A DNA stretch of 64,000 nucleotides from Umezawaea beigongshangensis. GTDB lineage: Bacteria > Actinomycetota > Actinomycetes > Mycobacteriales > Pseudonocardiaceae. Under the pieces are notes generated by a model. The model searched no databases and had not been told where the DNA came from. It saw only the letters and a program-made list of their open reading frames with translations. This document shows positions 47,800 through 56,744 of this stretch, one piece after another. The DNA lies in the NCBI RefSeq assembly GCF_016464305.1, contig NZ_JAEIOJ010000002.1, positions 310,001 through 374,000 of the forward strand. Direction: 5' to 3'. How positions within the stretch are numbered: position 1 is the stretch's first letter; the number at the start of each line of letters is the position of its first letter. Made by a program: the position numbers and the translations under genes.

Positions 47800-49314
47800 T
47801 TGAGAAAGCTCAGGACTGTTGCGATGCTGCTCGCCCTCGTGGCGGGGGCGGGTCTGGGCGCGTACATCCAGACCGGGGTGCTGCCCGGTGCCCACGGCGG
47901 CTCGGCGGCCACGGTGCTCGCACAAGCCCCCGCCGCACCACCGGAACCCCCGGCTCCCCCGGTCGACCTGCTGGTGCCCGCGACCGTCCGCGAGTCGACC
48001 GAGTACCTGGTGGCGTCCTTCCAGGTCGACCAGCAGGAGGCGCTGCGACGCCTGGAGCTCCAGCGCACGGCCGCGAAGCTCGACGCCGCCCTGAGGGTGG
48101 AGGCCGCCGACGAGTACGCCGGGATGTGGATGGACCAGCAGGCCGGGGGCCTGCTGATGATCGCCACGACCGACCCGACCGCCACGCAGGCCAGGCTCAC
48201 CGGCGTCCACGACAGCGCCCACGTCCGCACGACGCAGGTGCAGCACACCCTCGCGCAGCTCACCGCCACCAGGGACGCGCTGATCGCGCAGCTCGGCACC
48301 GGCGCCGTCGTGCCCCACCTGCCGACCATCAGCGCCGCGGAGAACCGCGTCGTGGTGTGGGAGCGGTCCTGGGCCGAGGGCTGGAGCCCCGGCGCCGACC
48401 CGCTCGCCACGCTCGACCCCGCCGCGGCGGACCAGGTCGTCGCGCGGGCCGCGCCCCCGGCCGACACCACCTCGCACGGCTCGCCGAACGGCGTGCCAGG
48501 CGGAGCTGTCGACCCCGGGTTCTGCCACCCGCACCACTGCACCGGCCACGGCCCCATGCGCGGCGGGATGCGGCTGAACGGCCAGCGCGACAACGGCACG
48601 TGGGGCGGCTGCACAGCCGGTTTCAACGTGCGGTCCACCGGTGGCGACTTCCCCGGCGCGGCGTGGGTGCTGACCGCGGGGCACTGCGTGGTCGGCAAGA
48701 CCAACAACGTCCCCCTCCAGCACAACGGCACTCCCGTGGTGGAGCAGCACGGCGTGGAGAGCAACAGCTACCCCTACGACTACGCCCTGCTGCCCTACGT
48801 CGACCCCGCCGCGGCCACCACGTGGCTGGACGGACAGGCCGAGCACAACCTGGTGCTGAAGCACTGCCCCGGCGACCCCGCGGTCTGCGGCGACCGCACG
48901 ACCTCGGCGGACCAGCCGATCACCGGCGTCACCCCGTTGGACTCGGTCGTGGTGAACTCGGTGGTGTGCGCGTCCGGATCGGCGTCGTCCGCCGCGACCT
49001 ATCCCGACGTCACCGACTCCGGCGCCGGAGCGGGGTTCCTCTCCGGCACCCGCTGCGGCCTGGTGACCTCCACCGACGTCGGCATCAACACCGACCTCTG
49101 CTCCCGCGCCGGTGACAGCGGCGGTCCGCTGTTCGACCAGGTCAACCAGAGCGCGCTGGGCATCCTGGAGGGCAACCTGCAGAGCCGCACGGGTCCGTGC
49201 GCGGCCGGGGAGGTCAACAACTACTCCCCCCTGTCCACGATCCTCCAGGACGCCGCCGGGCAGCTCGACGCGAAGGGCTCCACGTTCAGCGTGATCACCA
49301 CGCCGACCGGCTGA
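47800..49314 (+). CDS. Secreted trypsin-like serine protease (S1 family) with long pro-region
   Basis: The 504-residue protein starts at a TTG with GGAGGAG upstream and has a signal or anchor segment ('AMLLALVAGAGLGAYIQTG'), a Pro-rich stretch, and a helical pro-like region to about residue 240. The catalytic domain has 'WVLTAGHCVVGK' (His), 'SYPYDYALLPY' (Asp) and 'AGDSGGPLFDQ' (Ser). The start choice rests on the ribosome site; an ATG at 47824 is possible. It is predicted to be exported and self-activated. Confidence 0.88.
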   Translation: MRKLRTVAMLLALVAGAGLGAYIQTGVLPGAHGGSAATVLAQAPAAPPEPPAPPVDLLVPATVRESTEYLVASFQVDQQEALRRLELQRTAAKLDAALRVEAADEYAGMWMDQQAGGLLMIATTDPTATQARLTGVHDSAHVRTTQVQHTLAQLTATRDALIAQLGTGAVVPHLPTISAAENRVVVWERSWAEGWSPGADPLATLDPAAADQVVARAAPPADTTSHGSPNGVPGGAVDPGFCHPHHCTGHGPMRGGMRLNGQRDNGTWGGCTAGFNVRSTGGDFPGAAWVLTAGHCVVGKTNNVPLQHNGTPVVEQHGVESNSYPYDYALLPYVDPAAATTWLDGQAEHNLVLKHCPGDPAVCGDRTTSADQPITGVTPLDSVVVNSVVCASGSASSAATYPDVTDSGAGAGFLSGTRCGLVTSTDVGINTDLCSRAGDSGGPLFDQVNQSALGILEGNLQSRTGPCAAGEVNNYSPLSTILQDAAGQLDAKGSTFSVITTPTG

Positions 49315-50140
49315 CGCTCCCGTCCGCGCCGGCGGGCGTCCGGGCGCCGGAGACGGCGAGCAGGCCGAGCCGCTCGACCGCGGGGCCGGTGAAGAACTGG
49401 ATGCGCTGCCCGCCGTCCTCGCTGAACAGGTTCTGGCACTCGACGTCGACGACGCCCAGCTCCGGGTGGTCGACGCGTTCGTGCCCGCCGCGGCGGACGG
49501 CGACGTCCCCGGCGTCCCACAGCCGGGCGAACTCGTCGCTGGCCCGGCGCAGGTGGGCGATCATCTCCGCGCACCGCGCGTCGTGGCCGCGGCGCGCGGC
49601 GGCGGCCCGCAGGTCGGACACCAGCACCGCGGAGTGGCGCGGGTGGTCCTGCGCCGGGTGGACCGACCGGCAGCCGGGATCGGTGAACCAGCGCCGCACG
49701 AAGCTCTCCCCCGGCGCGGGCGGACCCAGCAGCGCCGTGGCGAGCTGGTTCTGCACGAGGGTCTCGTGCAGGTCGGTCATGATCCGCGCCGGGGTGGAGT
49801 CCAGCCGGTCGAGCAGCGCCAGCATCGCCGGCTGCACGCGCGCGGCCGTGTCGTGCGTCACGGAGACCGCGCGACCGGCCAGGCGGAACAGGTGCTCGCG
49901 CTCGTCGGCGTCCAGGCGCAGCACGCGGGCCAGCGCCACCAGCACCCGCGTCGACGGCTGCGCGCCCAGGCCGCGCTCCAGCTCGGCGTAGTGCTCGAGC
50001 GAGGTACCGGCCAGCCGGGAGACCTCGTCGCGGCGCAGGCCGGGCACCCGGCGGCGCGGTCCGGTGGGCAGGCCCACCTCGGCCGGGGTGATCCGCGCGC
50101 GACGCGCCTGGAGGAAGATGCCGAGTTCGAGCAGGTTCAC
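49295..50140 (-). CDS. XRE/MmyB-type transcriptional regulator
   Basis: The 281-residue protein has 'GIFLQARRARITPAEVGLPT', 'RVPGLRRDEVSRLAGTSLEH' (helix-turn-helix) and the MmyB ligand-binding domain ('TLVQNQLATALLGPPAPGES', 'VRRWFTDPGCRSVHPAQD'). Its 3' end overlaps that of the convergent protease gene by 20 bases, and its start overlaps the PucR stop by four bases, so the PucR and XRE genes are translationally coupled. The target is unknown. Confidence 0.9.
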   Translation of the reverse strand: MNLLELGIFLQARRARITPAEVGLPTGPRRRVPGLRRDEVSRLAGTSLEHYAELERGLGAQPSTRVLVALARVLRLDADEREHLFRLAGRAVSVTHDTAARVQPAMLALLDRLDSTPARIMTDLHETLVQNQLATALLGPPAPGESFVRRWFTDPGCRSVHPAQDHPRHSAVLVSDLRAAAARRGHDARCAEMIAHLRRASDEFARLWDAGDVAVRRGGHERVDHPELGVVDVECQNLFSEDGGQRIQFFTGPAVERLGLLAVSGARTPAGADGSVSRSAW

Positions 50141-51630
50141 CGGTCGAGCGTCGCAGCCGGGGCCGGTCGCGACCAGGGGCTGTCGGCCCCGGATCGCCCG
50201 CGGGTCACCGCGCGGAGGGCGATCCAGGCGTCGACGCGGGTCTGCGGGTCATCGAGCGAGCGGCCCAGCGCGCGCTCGATCAGCCGCACGCGGCGGCGGA
50301 CGGTGTTGCGGTGCACGCCCAGCTCCCCGGCGACGGCGCCGCGCTGGCCGTGGTGGCGCAGGAACGAGCCGAGCGTGCCGATCAGCTCCTCGTCCAGGCC
50401 GCCGAGCAGGGCGTCGGCGAACAGGGTTGTGGAGCGGTCGTCGAGGATCGACCAGACGCCCTCGCCGACGAGGTCGCTCCACCGCACGAGCGGGGCGTGC
50501 GGGCCGGTCCGGGCGAGGGCCCTGGCCGCCCCGGCCGCGCTGCGGGCGGCGTGCTCGACCGGTTCGGCCGCGCCCACACCGGCGCGCAGCCCCTCCAGCA
50601 GCGGTTCCCAGTCCCGCGGGACGTCGGTGACGACGACGAGCTCCTCGTCCAGGACGGCGGCGAGCAGCGGTGCCGGGAAGCGCTGCTCCGCCGCCGCGAG
50701 CACCTCGTCCCGGCGTGGACCGGCGCAGCGCAGCACGTGGACCCGCTCCGGCACGGTGGTCCCGCCGAGAGCCGTGGACAGCACCGCAGCGGCGGAGCGG
50801 ACGTCGCCGTCGAGCAGGAGTTCCACGGCACGGGCGCGCACCCGCCGCTGAGCGCGCAGATCGCGCGCCCTGGTGTCCGCGTCGAGGCCGAGCAGTGCCA
50901 CGGCGGTGGCGACGGCGCCGTGCAGGCCGTTGCTCCACCGGCCGGGCACGTGCACCACGAGGTAGGTCTCGGGAGCGCCGTGCAGGCCGACGGGCTGGAT
51001 CGCGGTGCGGCCACCCGCGTCGTCCAGGACGGAGGCTCCCCGCAGGCCGAGCGGGCGCAGGCGGGCGATCTCGGCGCGCACCCGCTCGTCGGGGTGCGGC
51101 TGGGCGTCGGGGTCCACGAGCAGCGCCGTGCCCCGGACGTGGGCGGCGAGCCGGTCCAGCACGGCGGCGGGCCCGTCGGGGCGGGTGGCGGCGCGCGCGA
51201 GGTCGCGCTGGACGGTGAGGGAGCGACGCGCCTCGGCGCGTTCGGCCGCGTCCAGCGCCCGGCTCACCGCGCGGCTGATCGCCACGAACGACGTGGCGCG
51301 GGGCACGGCGAGGACGTTGAGGTCCGTCGTCCTGGCGGCCCGCAGGAGTGCGGCGGGCACACCGGGGTGGCTCAGCCCGACGCCGAAGCCGAGCGCGACG
51401 ATCCCGGCGGTGGCGAGCCGGTGCACGTAGGGCTCCCACTCCGCGTCCCAGCCGACCGCGCCCAGACCGGTGGTGAGGAGCAGTTCCCCGCCCTCCAGGA
51501 ACGGCACGGGGTCGGTCAGCTCGCTGGTGGCGACCCACCGCACGTCGGCGCCGGGGCGGGGCACCCACAGCGGGCCCAGTGCGAGCGAGGTGTCGGCCAG
51601 GACGTCCGCGACCGTCGTCACGGGTGTCAT
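50137..51630 (-). CDS. PucR-family transcriptional regulator
   Basis: The 497-residue protein has an N-terminal PucR domain ('TVADVLADTSLALGPLWVP', 'PFLEGGELLLTTGLGAVGWD'), a CdaR GGDEF-like middle and a C-terminal helix-turn-helix ('GELGVHRNTVRRRVRLIERA'). PucR regulators next to gabT/gabD activate 4-aminobutyrate catabolism in several actinobacteria and corynebacteria. Here it is divergent from the gabT remnant and gabD, fitting that role. The ATG at 51630 opens the PucR domain. Confidence 0.9.
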   Translation of the reverse strand: MTPVTTVADVLADTSLALGPLWVPRPGADVRWVATSELTDPVPFLEGGELLLTTGLGAVGWDAEWEPYVHRLATAGIVALGFGVGLSHPGVPAALLRAARTTDLNVLAVPRATSFVAISRAVSRALDAAERAEARRSLTVQRDLARAATRPDGPAAVLDRLAAHVRGTALLVDPDAQPHPDERVRAEIARLRPLGLRGASVLDDAGGRTAIQPVGLHGAPETYLVVHVPGRWSNGLHGAVATAVALLGLDADTRARDLRAQRRVRARAVELLLDGDVRSAAAVLSTALGGTTVPERVHVLRCAGPRRDEVLAAAEQRFPAPLLAAVLDEELVVVTDVPRDWEPLLEGLRAGVGAAEPVEHAARSAAGAARALARTGPHAPLVRWSDLVGEGVWSILDDRSTTLFADALLGGLDEELIGTLGSFLRHHGQRGAVAGELGVHRNTVRRRVRLIERALGRSLDDPQTRVDAWIALRAVTRGRSGADSPWSRPAPAATLDR

Positions 51631-51706
51631 GCTCGCACAACGTCGGCGGACCGGTGGTGCACGTCTGCCGTGGTGCGGACGTGCGCACGGCCCTAGCGTG
51701 CGGGTC

Positions 51707-51965
51707 ATGAGCACTCCGGGCGCGGTGGTGGGCCGACCGGCTCCGCCGCAGGAGCGCGGGCTCGTCGCCGAGATCCCCGGTCCGCGTTCGCGGGAGCTGC
51801 TGGTGCCCGCGCGGGGAGCCGGTACGGCGGTTCCGGGGCCGGGTTCCCCGCACGTCGGAGGTCTCGTCGGCGGCGGCGCTGCCGCTTCCGAGCCGACCCG
51901 GCGGATCGCCGCGGCGGCGGGACGCGCGCGTCCCGCCACCGCTCACCCGCGGCACGTCCGGTGAC
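51707..51965 (+). pseudogene. gabT: Remnant of 4-aminobutyrate aminotransferase gene (gabT), N-terminal scrap
   Basis: Starting at an ATG, the frame reads 'QERGLVAEIPGPRSRELLVP', which resembles the GabT N-terminus (usually ...EIPGPRSRxLLxRR...), then degrades ('GTAVPGPGSPHVGG') and stops at 51962. The PLP-binding core and about 380 residues are missing. It lies between pucR and gabD, where gabT is expected. A separate short frame (ending 'LAEWFGLLDEIFEEIR' just before gabD) may be the tail of another lost gene. Confidence 0.6.
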
Positions 51966-52054
51966 GTGCCGCGGTCCCTGCCACCGCTGCCGACGCCCGA
52001 CGACCCGCTGGCCGAGTGGTTCGGCCTGCTCGACGAGATCTTCGAGGAGATCCG

Positions 52055-53515
52055 ATGACGCACGCTCTCGTCACCGAACTCGCGCCCGGCGAGGGACTGT
52101 TCGTCGACGGCCGGTGGAAGGCCGGTTCGACGGGGACGTTCGACGTCGAGGACCCGGCGACGGGCGAGGTGATCGCCGCGGTGTCCGACGGCGACGCCGC
52201 CGACGCCGTGGCTGCGGCGGACGCGGCTGCCCGCGCGTTCCCGGCGTGGAGCCGCACCGCGCCGCGCCAGCGGTCGGAGGCGCTGCACCGCACGTTCGAG
52301 CTGATGATCGCCGACACCGACCGGCTGGCGGCGATCATCGCGCTGGAGAACGGCAAGGCGCTGTCCGACGCGCGCGCCGAGGTGGTCTACGCGGCGGAGT
52401 TCTTCCGCTGGTACGCCGAGGAGGCGGTGCGCGGCGGCGGTTCCTACGGGCCGTCACCCGCCGGTGGCACCCGCACGATCGTCACGCGCAGGCCGGTGGG
52501 GGTGGCGGCGCTGGTGACGCCGTGGAACTTCCCGGCGGCCATGGCGACCCGCAAGATCGCCCCGGCGCTGGCCGCGGGGTGCACGGTGGTCCTCAAGCCC
52601 GCCGCGGAGACGCCGCTGACGGCGCTGGCGGTGGCCCGCGTCCTGCGGGAGGCGGGTGTGCCGGACGGCGTGGTGAACGTGGTGCCCACCACCGACGCCG
52701 GCGGGGTCGTCGGCGCGTGGCTCGCGCACCCGCGGGTGCGGAAGCTGTCGTTCACCGGGTCGACGGCGGTGGGGCGGCTGCTGCTGCGCCAGGCCGCCGA
52801 TCGCGTGGTGAACACGTCGATGGAGCTGGGCGGCAACGCGCCCTTCGTCGTGACGGACGACGCCGACGTTGAGGCTGCCGTGGCGGGCGCGCTGATCGCG
52901 AAGCTGCGCAACGGCGGCCAGGCGTGCACGGCGGCCAACCGCTTCTACGTCCACGCCGACGTCGTGGACGAGTTCGCCTCGGCGTTCGGCGCCGCGGTCG
53001 AGGCGCTGCGGGTGGGTCCGGCGAGCAGCCCCGAGACGCAGATCGGGCCGCTGATCAGCCGCGGGGCGGTGGACGGGGTCGCGGCCCTGGTGTCCGCGGC
53101 GGTCGACGCGGGCGCCGTGGTGTCGCACCGCGCGCCCGTCCCGTCGGGCGGCGGGTACTACTACCCGCCGACGGTGCTGCGCGACGTGCCGTCCGGCGCG
53201 GAGATCCTGCGGACGGAGATCTTCGGGCCGGTGGCCCCGATCGTCACGTGGACGTCGGAGGAGGAACTGCTGTCCCTGGTGAACGACGGCGAGTACGGGT
53301 TGACGGCCTACGTGTACTCCCGCGACCTCCAGCGGGCGCTGCGCATCGCCGAGGCGGTCGACGCGGGCATGGTGGGGATCAACCGGGGCGTCGTGTCCGA
53401 CCCGGCGGCGCCGTTCGGCGGCGTGAAGCAGAGCGGCGTCGGCCGCGAGGGCGCCCGCGAGGGGCTGGAGGCGTTCGAGGAGATCCAGTACCTGAGCGTG
53501 GACTGGCCGCTCTGA
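52055..53515 (+). CDS. gabD: Succinate-semialdehyde dehydrogenase (NAD(P)+)
   Basis: The 486-residue aldehyde dehydrogenase has the SSADH-type start 'GEGLFVDGRWKAGSTGTFDV', 'VTPWNFPAAMATRKIAPALA', the catalytic Glu in 'NTSMELGGNAPFVVTDDADV' and Cys in 'AKLRNGGQACTAANRFYV', and 'FGGVKQSGVGREG'. It oxidises succinate semialdehyde to succinate in the GABA shunt. A GAGGAGATCC site precedes the ATG. With gabT missing next door, succinate semialdehyde must come from elsewhere, or another aminotransferase must supply it. Confidence 0.92.
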   Translation: MTHALVTELAPGEGLFVDGRWKAGSTGTFDVEDPATGEVIAAVSDGDAADAVAAADAAARAFPAWSRTAPRQRSEALHRTFELMIADTDRLAAIIALENGKALSDARAEVVYAAEFFRWYAEEAVRGGGSYGPSPAGGTRTIVTRRPVGVAALVTPWNFPAAMATRKIAPALAAGCTVVLKPAAETPLTALAVARVLREAGVPDGVVNVVPTTDAGGVVGAWLAHPRVRKLSFTGSTAVGRLLLRQAADRVVNTSMELGGNAPFVVTDDADVEAAVAGALIAKLRNGGQACTAANRFYVHADVVDEFASAFGAAVEALRVGPASSPETQIGPLISRGAVDGVAALVSAAVDAGAVVSHRAPVPSGGGYYYPPTVLRDVPSGAEILRTEIFGPVAPIVTWTSEEELLSLVNDGEYGLTAYVYSRDLQRALRIAEAVDAGMVGINRGVVSDPAAPFGGVKQSGVGREGAREGLEAFEEIQYLSVDWPL

Positions 53516-53516
53516 C

Positions 53517-53863
53517 CGCCGTGCCCGAGCCGGTGGTCGCGGTCCGGAAGTCCAGCTCGACGCGGGTGCTGCCGATGAGGCGCTGGCTCTGGATCGCGAC
53601 CTCGTGCGTGAAGCAGCACGGGTTGGCGGTGAAGGTGATGCGCGCCCAGCACGTGCTGCTGTGGCGCACCACCGTGCTGACGCTCTTGTCGAGCGAGAGG
53701 TGGTACGTGCCGCCCGGGTCGCTCGCGCTCGTCGCGCACCCCTGCTCCTGCGGGTCCTGCCCGTGCAGCCCGCGCCGCCGCACGCGGCCTGCGCGGGCGC
53801 CTGGCCCGCGACGACTCCCGTCACCGCCACCGCCAGCCGCACTCTCGCGATCGCCGTCTTCAC
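53517..53863 (-). pseudogene. Frameshifted DUF2690-type secreted protein gene
   Basis: The GTG at 53863 begins a signal-peptide-like sequence ('VKTAIARVRLAVAVTGVVAG', ending 'AQAACGGAGCTG'). At about 53770 the frame changes and continues as 'QDPQEQGCATSASDPGGTYH' and 'STCWARITFTANPCCFTHEV', the Cys-rich DUF2690 domain. One base gained or lost explains the break. The second frame has no stop before it runs into the convergent gabD gene, so the 3' end is damaged too. A sequencing error could mimic the frameshift but not the missing end. Confidence 0.65.
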
Positions 53864-54520
53864 CAGCGTTCCAGCACGCACGTCGTCTCTCCTGCGGGCA
53901 GCGGGCCTTCCGGCCCTCTCCAGGTCTTCTGGGCGTGGTCGAGCACCGGTCGTCGAGGACCGGTCGTCAGAGGAACCGCGGACCAGCGGGCGACCCCGGC
54001 CTCCAGCAGCGAGATCCCCAGCGGGGTCGTCGCGCGCAGCACCGCCGACCCGTCGCCGCGGGCCAGCTCCTGCACCCGCCCGTCCGCGACGCGGCGCACC
54101 CGGCCGTCGGCGCCGTCGCGGTCCACGAACACCACGCCGCCCCCGGCGTCGGCGCGCGGCCGGAACGGCACGCCGCCCGCGGGCGCGAGGTCGCGGACGT
54201 TCCCGTCCGCGTCGATGCCGACCACGCGGGAGCCCACGCGGTGGTGATCCCGTCGCCCGCGGGGATCGCGGAGGTCACCTCACCGGTGAACTCCTGCGCG
54301 CGCACGACCGCGCCGGTGGTCGTGTCGACCGCGTTCACCGTGGTGACGCCGAAGTCGACCACACCGGACCGAGTGAGCACGGCGGTCTCGCCCGTGCCGC
54401 AGCCGGGGTTGTGGTAGGCCGCGCGACGCGGTGGTGTCGAGCACGGGGTCGCGCCGCACAGCGCGAACGCCGTGGTGCGCTCGTTCAGCACGCGGATCTC
54501 CGTGCTCGCTCGACGGACCC
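53860..54520 (-). pseudogene. Broken secreted beta-propeller-like protein gene
   Basis: Two frames meet near 54240: the upstream one reads 'ASTEIRVLNERTTAFALCG', 'AYHNPGCGTGETAVLTRSGV' and 'TGAVVRAQEFTGEVTSAIPA'; the downstream one reads 'GSRVVGIDADGNVRDLAPAG' and 'RADAGGGVVFVDRDGADGRV', then ends TGGTGA. The repeated short beta-strand motifs suggest a propeller-like extracellular protein, but I cannot name the family. The 5' end is lost; the stop overlaps the GTG of the DUF2690 gene, so the two were once coupled. The 190 bases up to the MFS start contain no other gene. Confidence 0.55.
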
Positions 54521-54708
54521 ACCGCGATCGCGGGTCCTCGGGAAAAACGCTGGCGCAGCGTGCTCCGGGTCCGGTCCGAGAATTGTCCGACCGACGGGTC
54601 GGAGGTTATAACCTGTTACTGAACAAGGCTCCTCTTTGACCTGTATCACGTGTCTGAGCTGCTGCGATTCAGCCGTTGTACCATGCATCGCGTGCGAGGA
54701 ACCGATCA

Positions 54709-55881
54709 GTGACACGCCTGCCGGTCGCCGCTCTGCTGGCACACTCCGTGCTCACCCAGGCCGTGACGTTCGTGCTGCGCCCCGCGTCGTCCTACCGGGC
54801 GCTGGAGCTGGACGTGCCCGCGTCCTGGCTCGGTCTGCTGTCCGCGAGCTTCGCGCTCGTGCCGCTGCTGCTGGCCCTGCCGGCGGGCCGCGTGGTCGAC
54901 CGGCTCGGCGAGCGGCGGGTGCTGATCGTCGGCGGTGTCCTGATGACCGCGTCGGGCGCGCTGTTCGTCGGGGCGAGCGGATCGGTCGCCGGGCTGGTCG
55001 CGGCCAGCGTCGTGCTCGGCACCGGGCACCTGTGCTCGGTGGTCGGGCAGCAGTCGCTGGTCGCCAACACCTCCGGCCCCGGCCGGTTCGACTCGGCCTT
55101 CGGCCACTACACGTTCGCCGCGTCGCTCGGGCAGCTGCTCGGGCCGCTGCTGATCCTCGGTTTCGGCGGCAGCGCCCCGGTCCCGGACACCAGGCCCGTC
55201 TTCGCCTGCGCGACGGTCGTGAGCGTCGTGCTGCTCGGCTGCTCGCTGCTGCTGCGCGACGGCACGACCCGTTCGCAGCGCGCGGAGGCCGGGGAGAGGG
55301 GCCTGGGCACGCTGCTGCGACTGCCCGGCCTGGTGCGGGCCCTGCTCACCAGCTGCGTGGTGCTCGCCGCGGTCGACATCTCCCTGATCTACCTGCCCGC
55401 GCTGGGCGCGGAGCGGGGACTCGCGTCCGGCGTGGTCGGCGTGCTGCTCGGACTGCGCGCCGCGGCGTCCATGACCTCCCGCCTGTTCCTGGGGCGGCTC
55501 AGCGCGCGGATCGGCCGCAAGCGGCTGCTGATCACCAGCATCGCGGCGTCCTCGGCCGGACTGGGCCTGGCCGCGCTGCCGCTGCCGGTGTGGCTGCTGG
55601 CGATCACGATCACCGTGGCCGGGCTCGGGCTGGGCGTGGGTCAGCCGCTGACGATGTCGTGGCTCGCCGAATCCGCGCCGCCGGGCCTGCGGGGACGCGC
55701 GATGTCGCTGCGGCTGACCGGCAACCGCGCCGGGCAGGTCGTGGTGCCCGGCGCGGTCGGACTCGTCGCGGCGGGGCTCGGCGCCGCCGGCGTGCTGGGC
55801 GTGACGGCCGTCGGCCTCGCCTGGGTGGGGTTCAGCGCGCGCAAGCTGTCGGTCGACGGCCCGGCGGGCGACCCCGGCTGA
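54709..55881 (+). CDS. MFS transporter
   Basis: The 390-residue protein has twelve predicted membrane segments and the MFS loop 2-3 motif 'GRVVDRLGERRVLIVGG'. The related 'LFLGRLSARIGRKRLLITSI' lies between helices 8 and 9. This points to a proton-coupled exporter of the drug-efflux type; the substrate is unknown. The GTG at 54709 has AGGA upstream. Its stop abuts that of the convergent methyltransferase (TGA-TCA with no spacer), so no separate terminator exists. Confidence 0.9.
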   Translation: MTRLPVAALLAHSVLTQAVTFVLRPASSYRALELDVPASWLGLLSASFALVPLLLALPAGRVVDRLGERRVLIVGGVLMTASGALFVGASGSVAGLVAASVVLGTGHLCSVVGQQSLVANTSGPGRFDSAFGHYTFAASLGQLLGPLLILGFGGSAPVPDTRPVFACATVVSVVLLGCSLLLRDGTTRSQRAEAGERGLGTLLRLPGLVRALLTSCVVLAAVDISLIYLPALGAERGLASGVVGVLLGLRAAASMTSRLFLGRLSARIGRKRLLITSIAASSAGLGLAALPLPVWLLAITITVAGLGLGVGQPLTMSWLAESAPPGLRGRAMSLRLTGNRAGQVVVPGAVGLVAAGLGAAGVLGVTAVGLAWVGFSARKLSVDGPAGDPG

Positions 55882-56688
55882 TCACGGCTTGCGCCCGGCC
55901 CCCACCCACAGGCCGTCCTGCGACGGGTCGTCCACGACCTCGCCGCCGGGCTCCGGCCGCCACTGCGACGTGGTCACCAGGCCCGGCTCCACCAGCTCGA
56001 AGCCGGTGAACAGCTCCAGCACCTCGTCCCTGGTGCGCGGGAAGACGTTGTTCTGCGTGCTGCGCATCGTCTCCACGAGATCGTCGGCGCGGATGTCGGC
56101 GAAGTCGTCGGTGAAGTGCGTCAGCGCGAGGAGGCTGCCGGACGGCACGGCGTCGCGGTACCGGGCGAACACCCTCACCGGGTCCTGCTCCGGGGAGATG
56201 TAGTGACCCAGCGTCACGGCGAGCAGCCCGACCGGCTCGTCGAGGTCCAGCAGGCTCCGCACGCCCCCGGACCCCAGGACGTCGTCGGGACGGGTCACGT
56301 CGGCTTGCACCATCGTGGCGAAGGGGTTCTCCCGCAGCATGAGGGTGCTGTGGGCGACGGCGACGTCCTCGCTGTCGACGTAGACGATCCGCGCGTCGGG
56401 CACCACGCGCTGCGCGATCTCGTGCACGTTGCCGACCGTCGGGATGCCCGATCCGAGGTCGAGGAACTGCCGCACGCCCTGCTCGATCATGAACAGCACG
56501 GCCCGCCGCAGGAAGGCGCGGTTGCGGCGGGCGATCGTCGCCACGTTCGGCTGCACCTCGACGAGCTTCGCGGCGATGGCCCGGTCCGCGGCGAAGTTGT
56601 GCCCCCCGCCGAGCAGGTGGTCGTAGATCCTGGCAGCGCTGGGCCTGGTGAGGTCCACTCCTTCGGGAATCCACGTCACATCGGTCAC
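55882..56688 (-). CDS. SAM-dependent methyltransferase, Methyltransf_19 (DUF574) family
   Basis: The 268-residue protein has 'SAARIYDHLLGGGHNFAADR', 'RQFLDLGSGIPTVGNVHEIA' (SAM site), 'ARIVYVDSEDVAVAHSTLML' and ends 'GLWVGAGRKP'. It is a paralogue of the gene at 2190-3053. The GTG at 56688 follows GGAGGAGC. Substrate unknown. Unlike its paralogue, it is not next to an XRE gene. Confidence 0.9.
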   Translation of the reverse strand: MTDVTWIPEGVDLTRPSAARIYDHLLGGGHNFAADRAIAAKLVEVQPNVATIARRNRAFLRRAVLFMIEQGVRQFLDLGSGIPTVGNVHEIAQRVVPDARIVYVDSEDVAVAHSTLMLRENPFATMVQADVTRPDDVLGSGGVRSLLDLDEPVGLLAVTLGHYISPEQDPVRVFARYRDAVPSGSLLALTHFTDDFADIRADDLVETMRSTQNNVFPRTRDEVLELFTGFELVEPGLVTTSQWRPEPGGEVVDDPSQDGLWVGAGRKP

Positions 56689-56744
56689 CTGTGCTCCTCC
56701 TGCAGAAGATCGGGGCGGGTCGGACTTCCACTGTCAGGTGTCAC

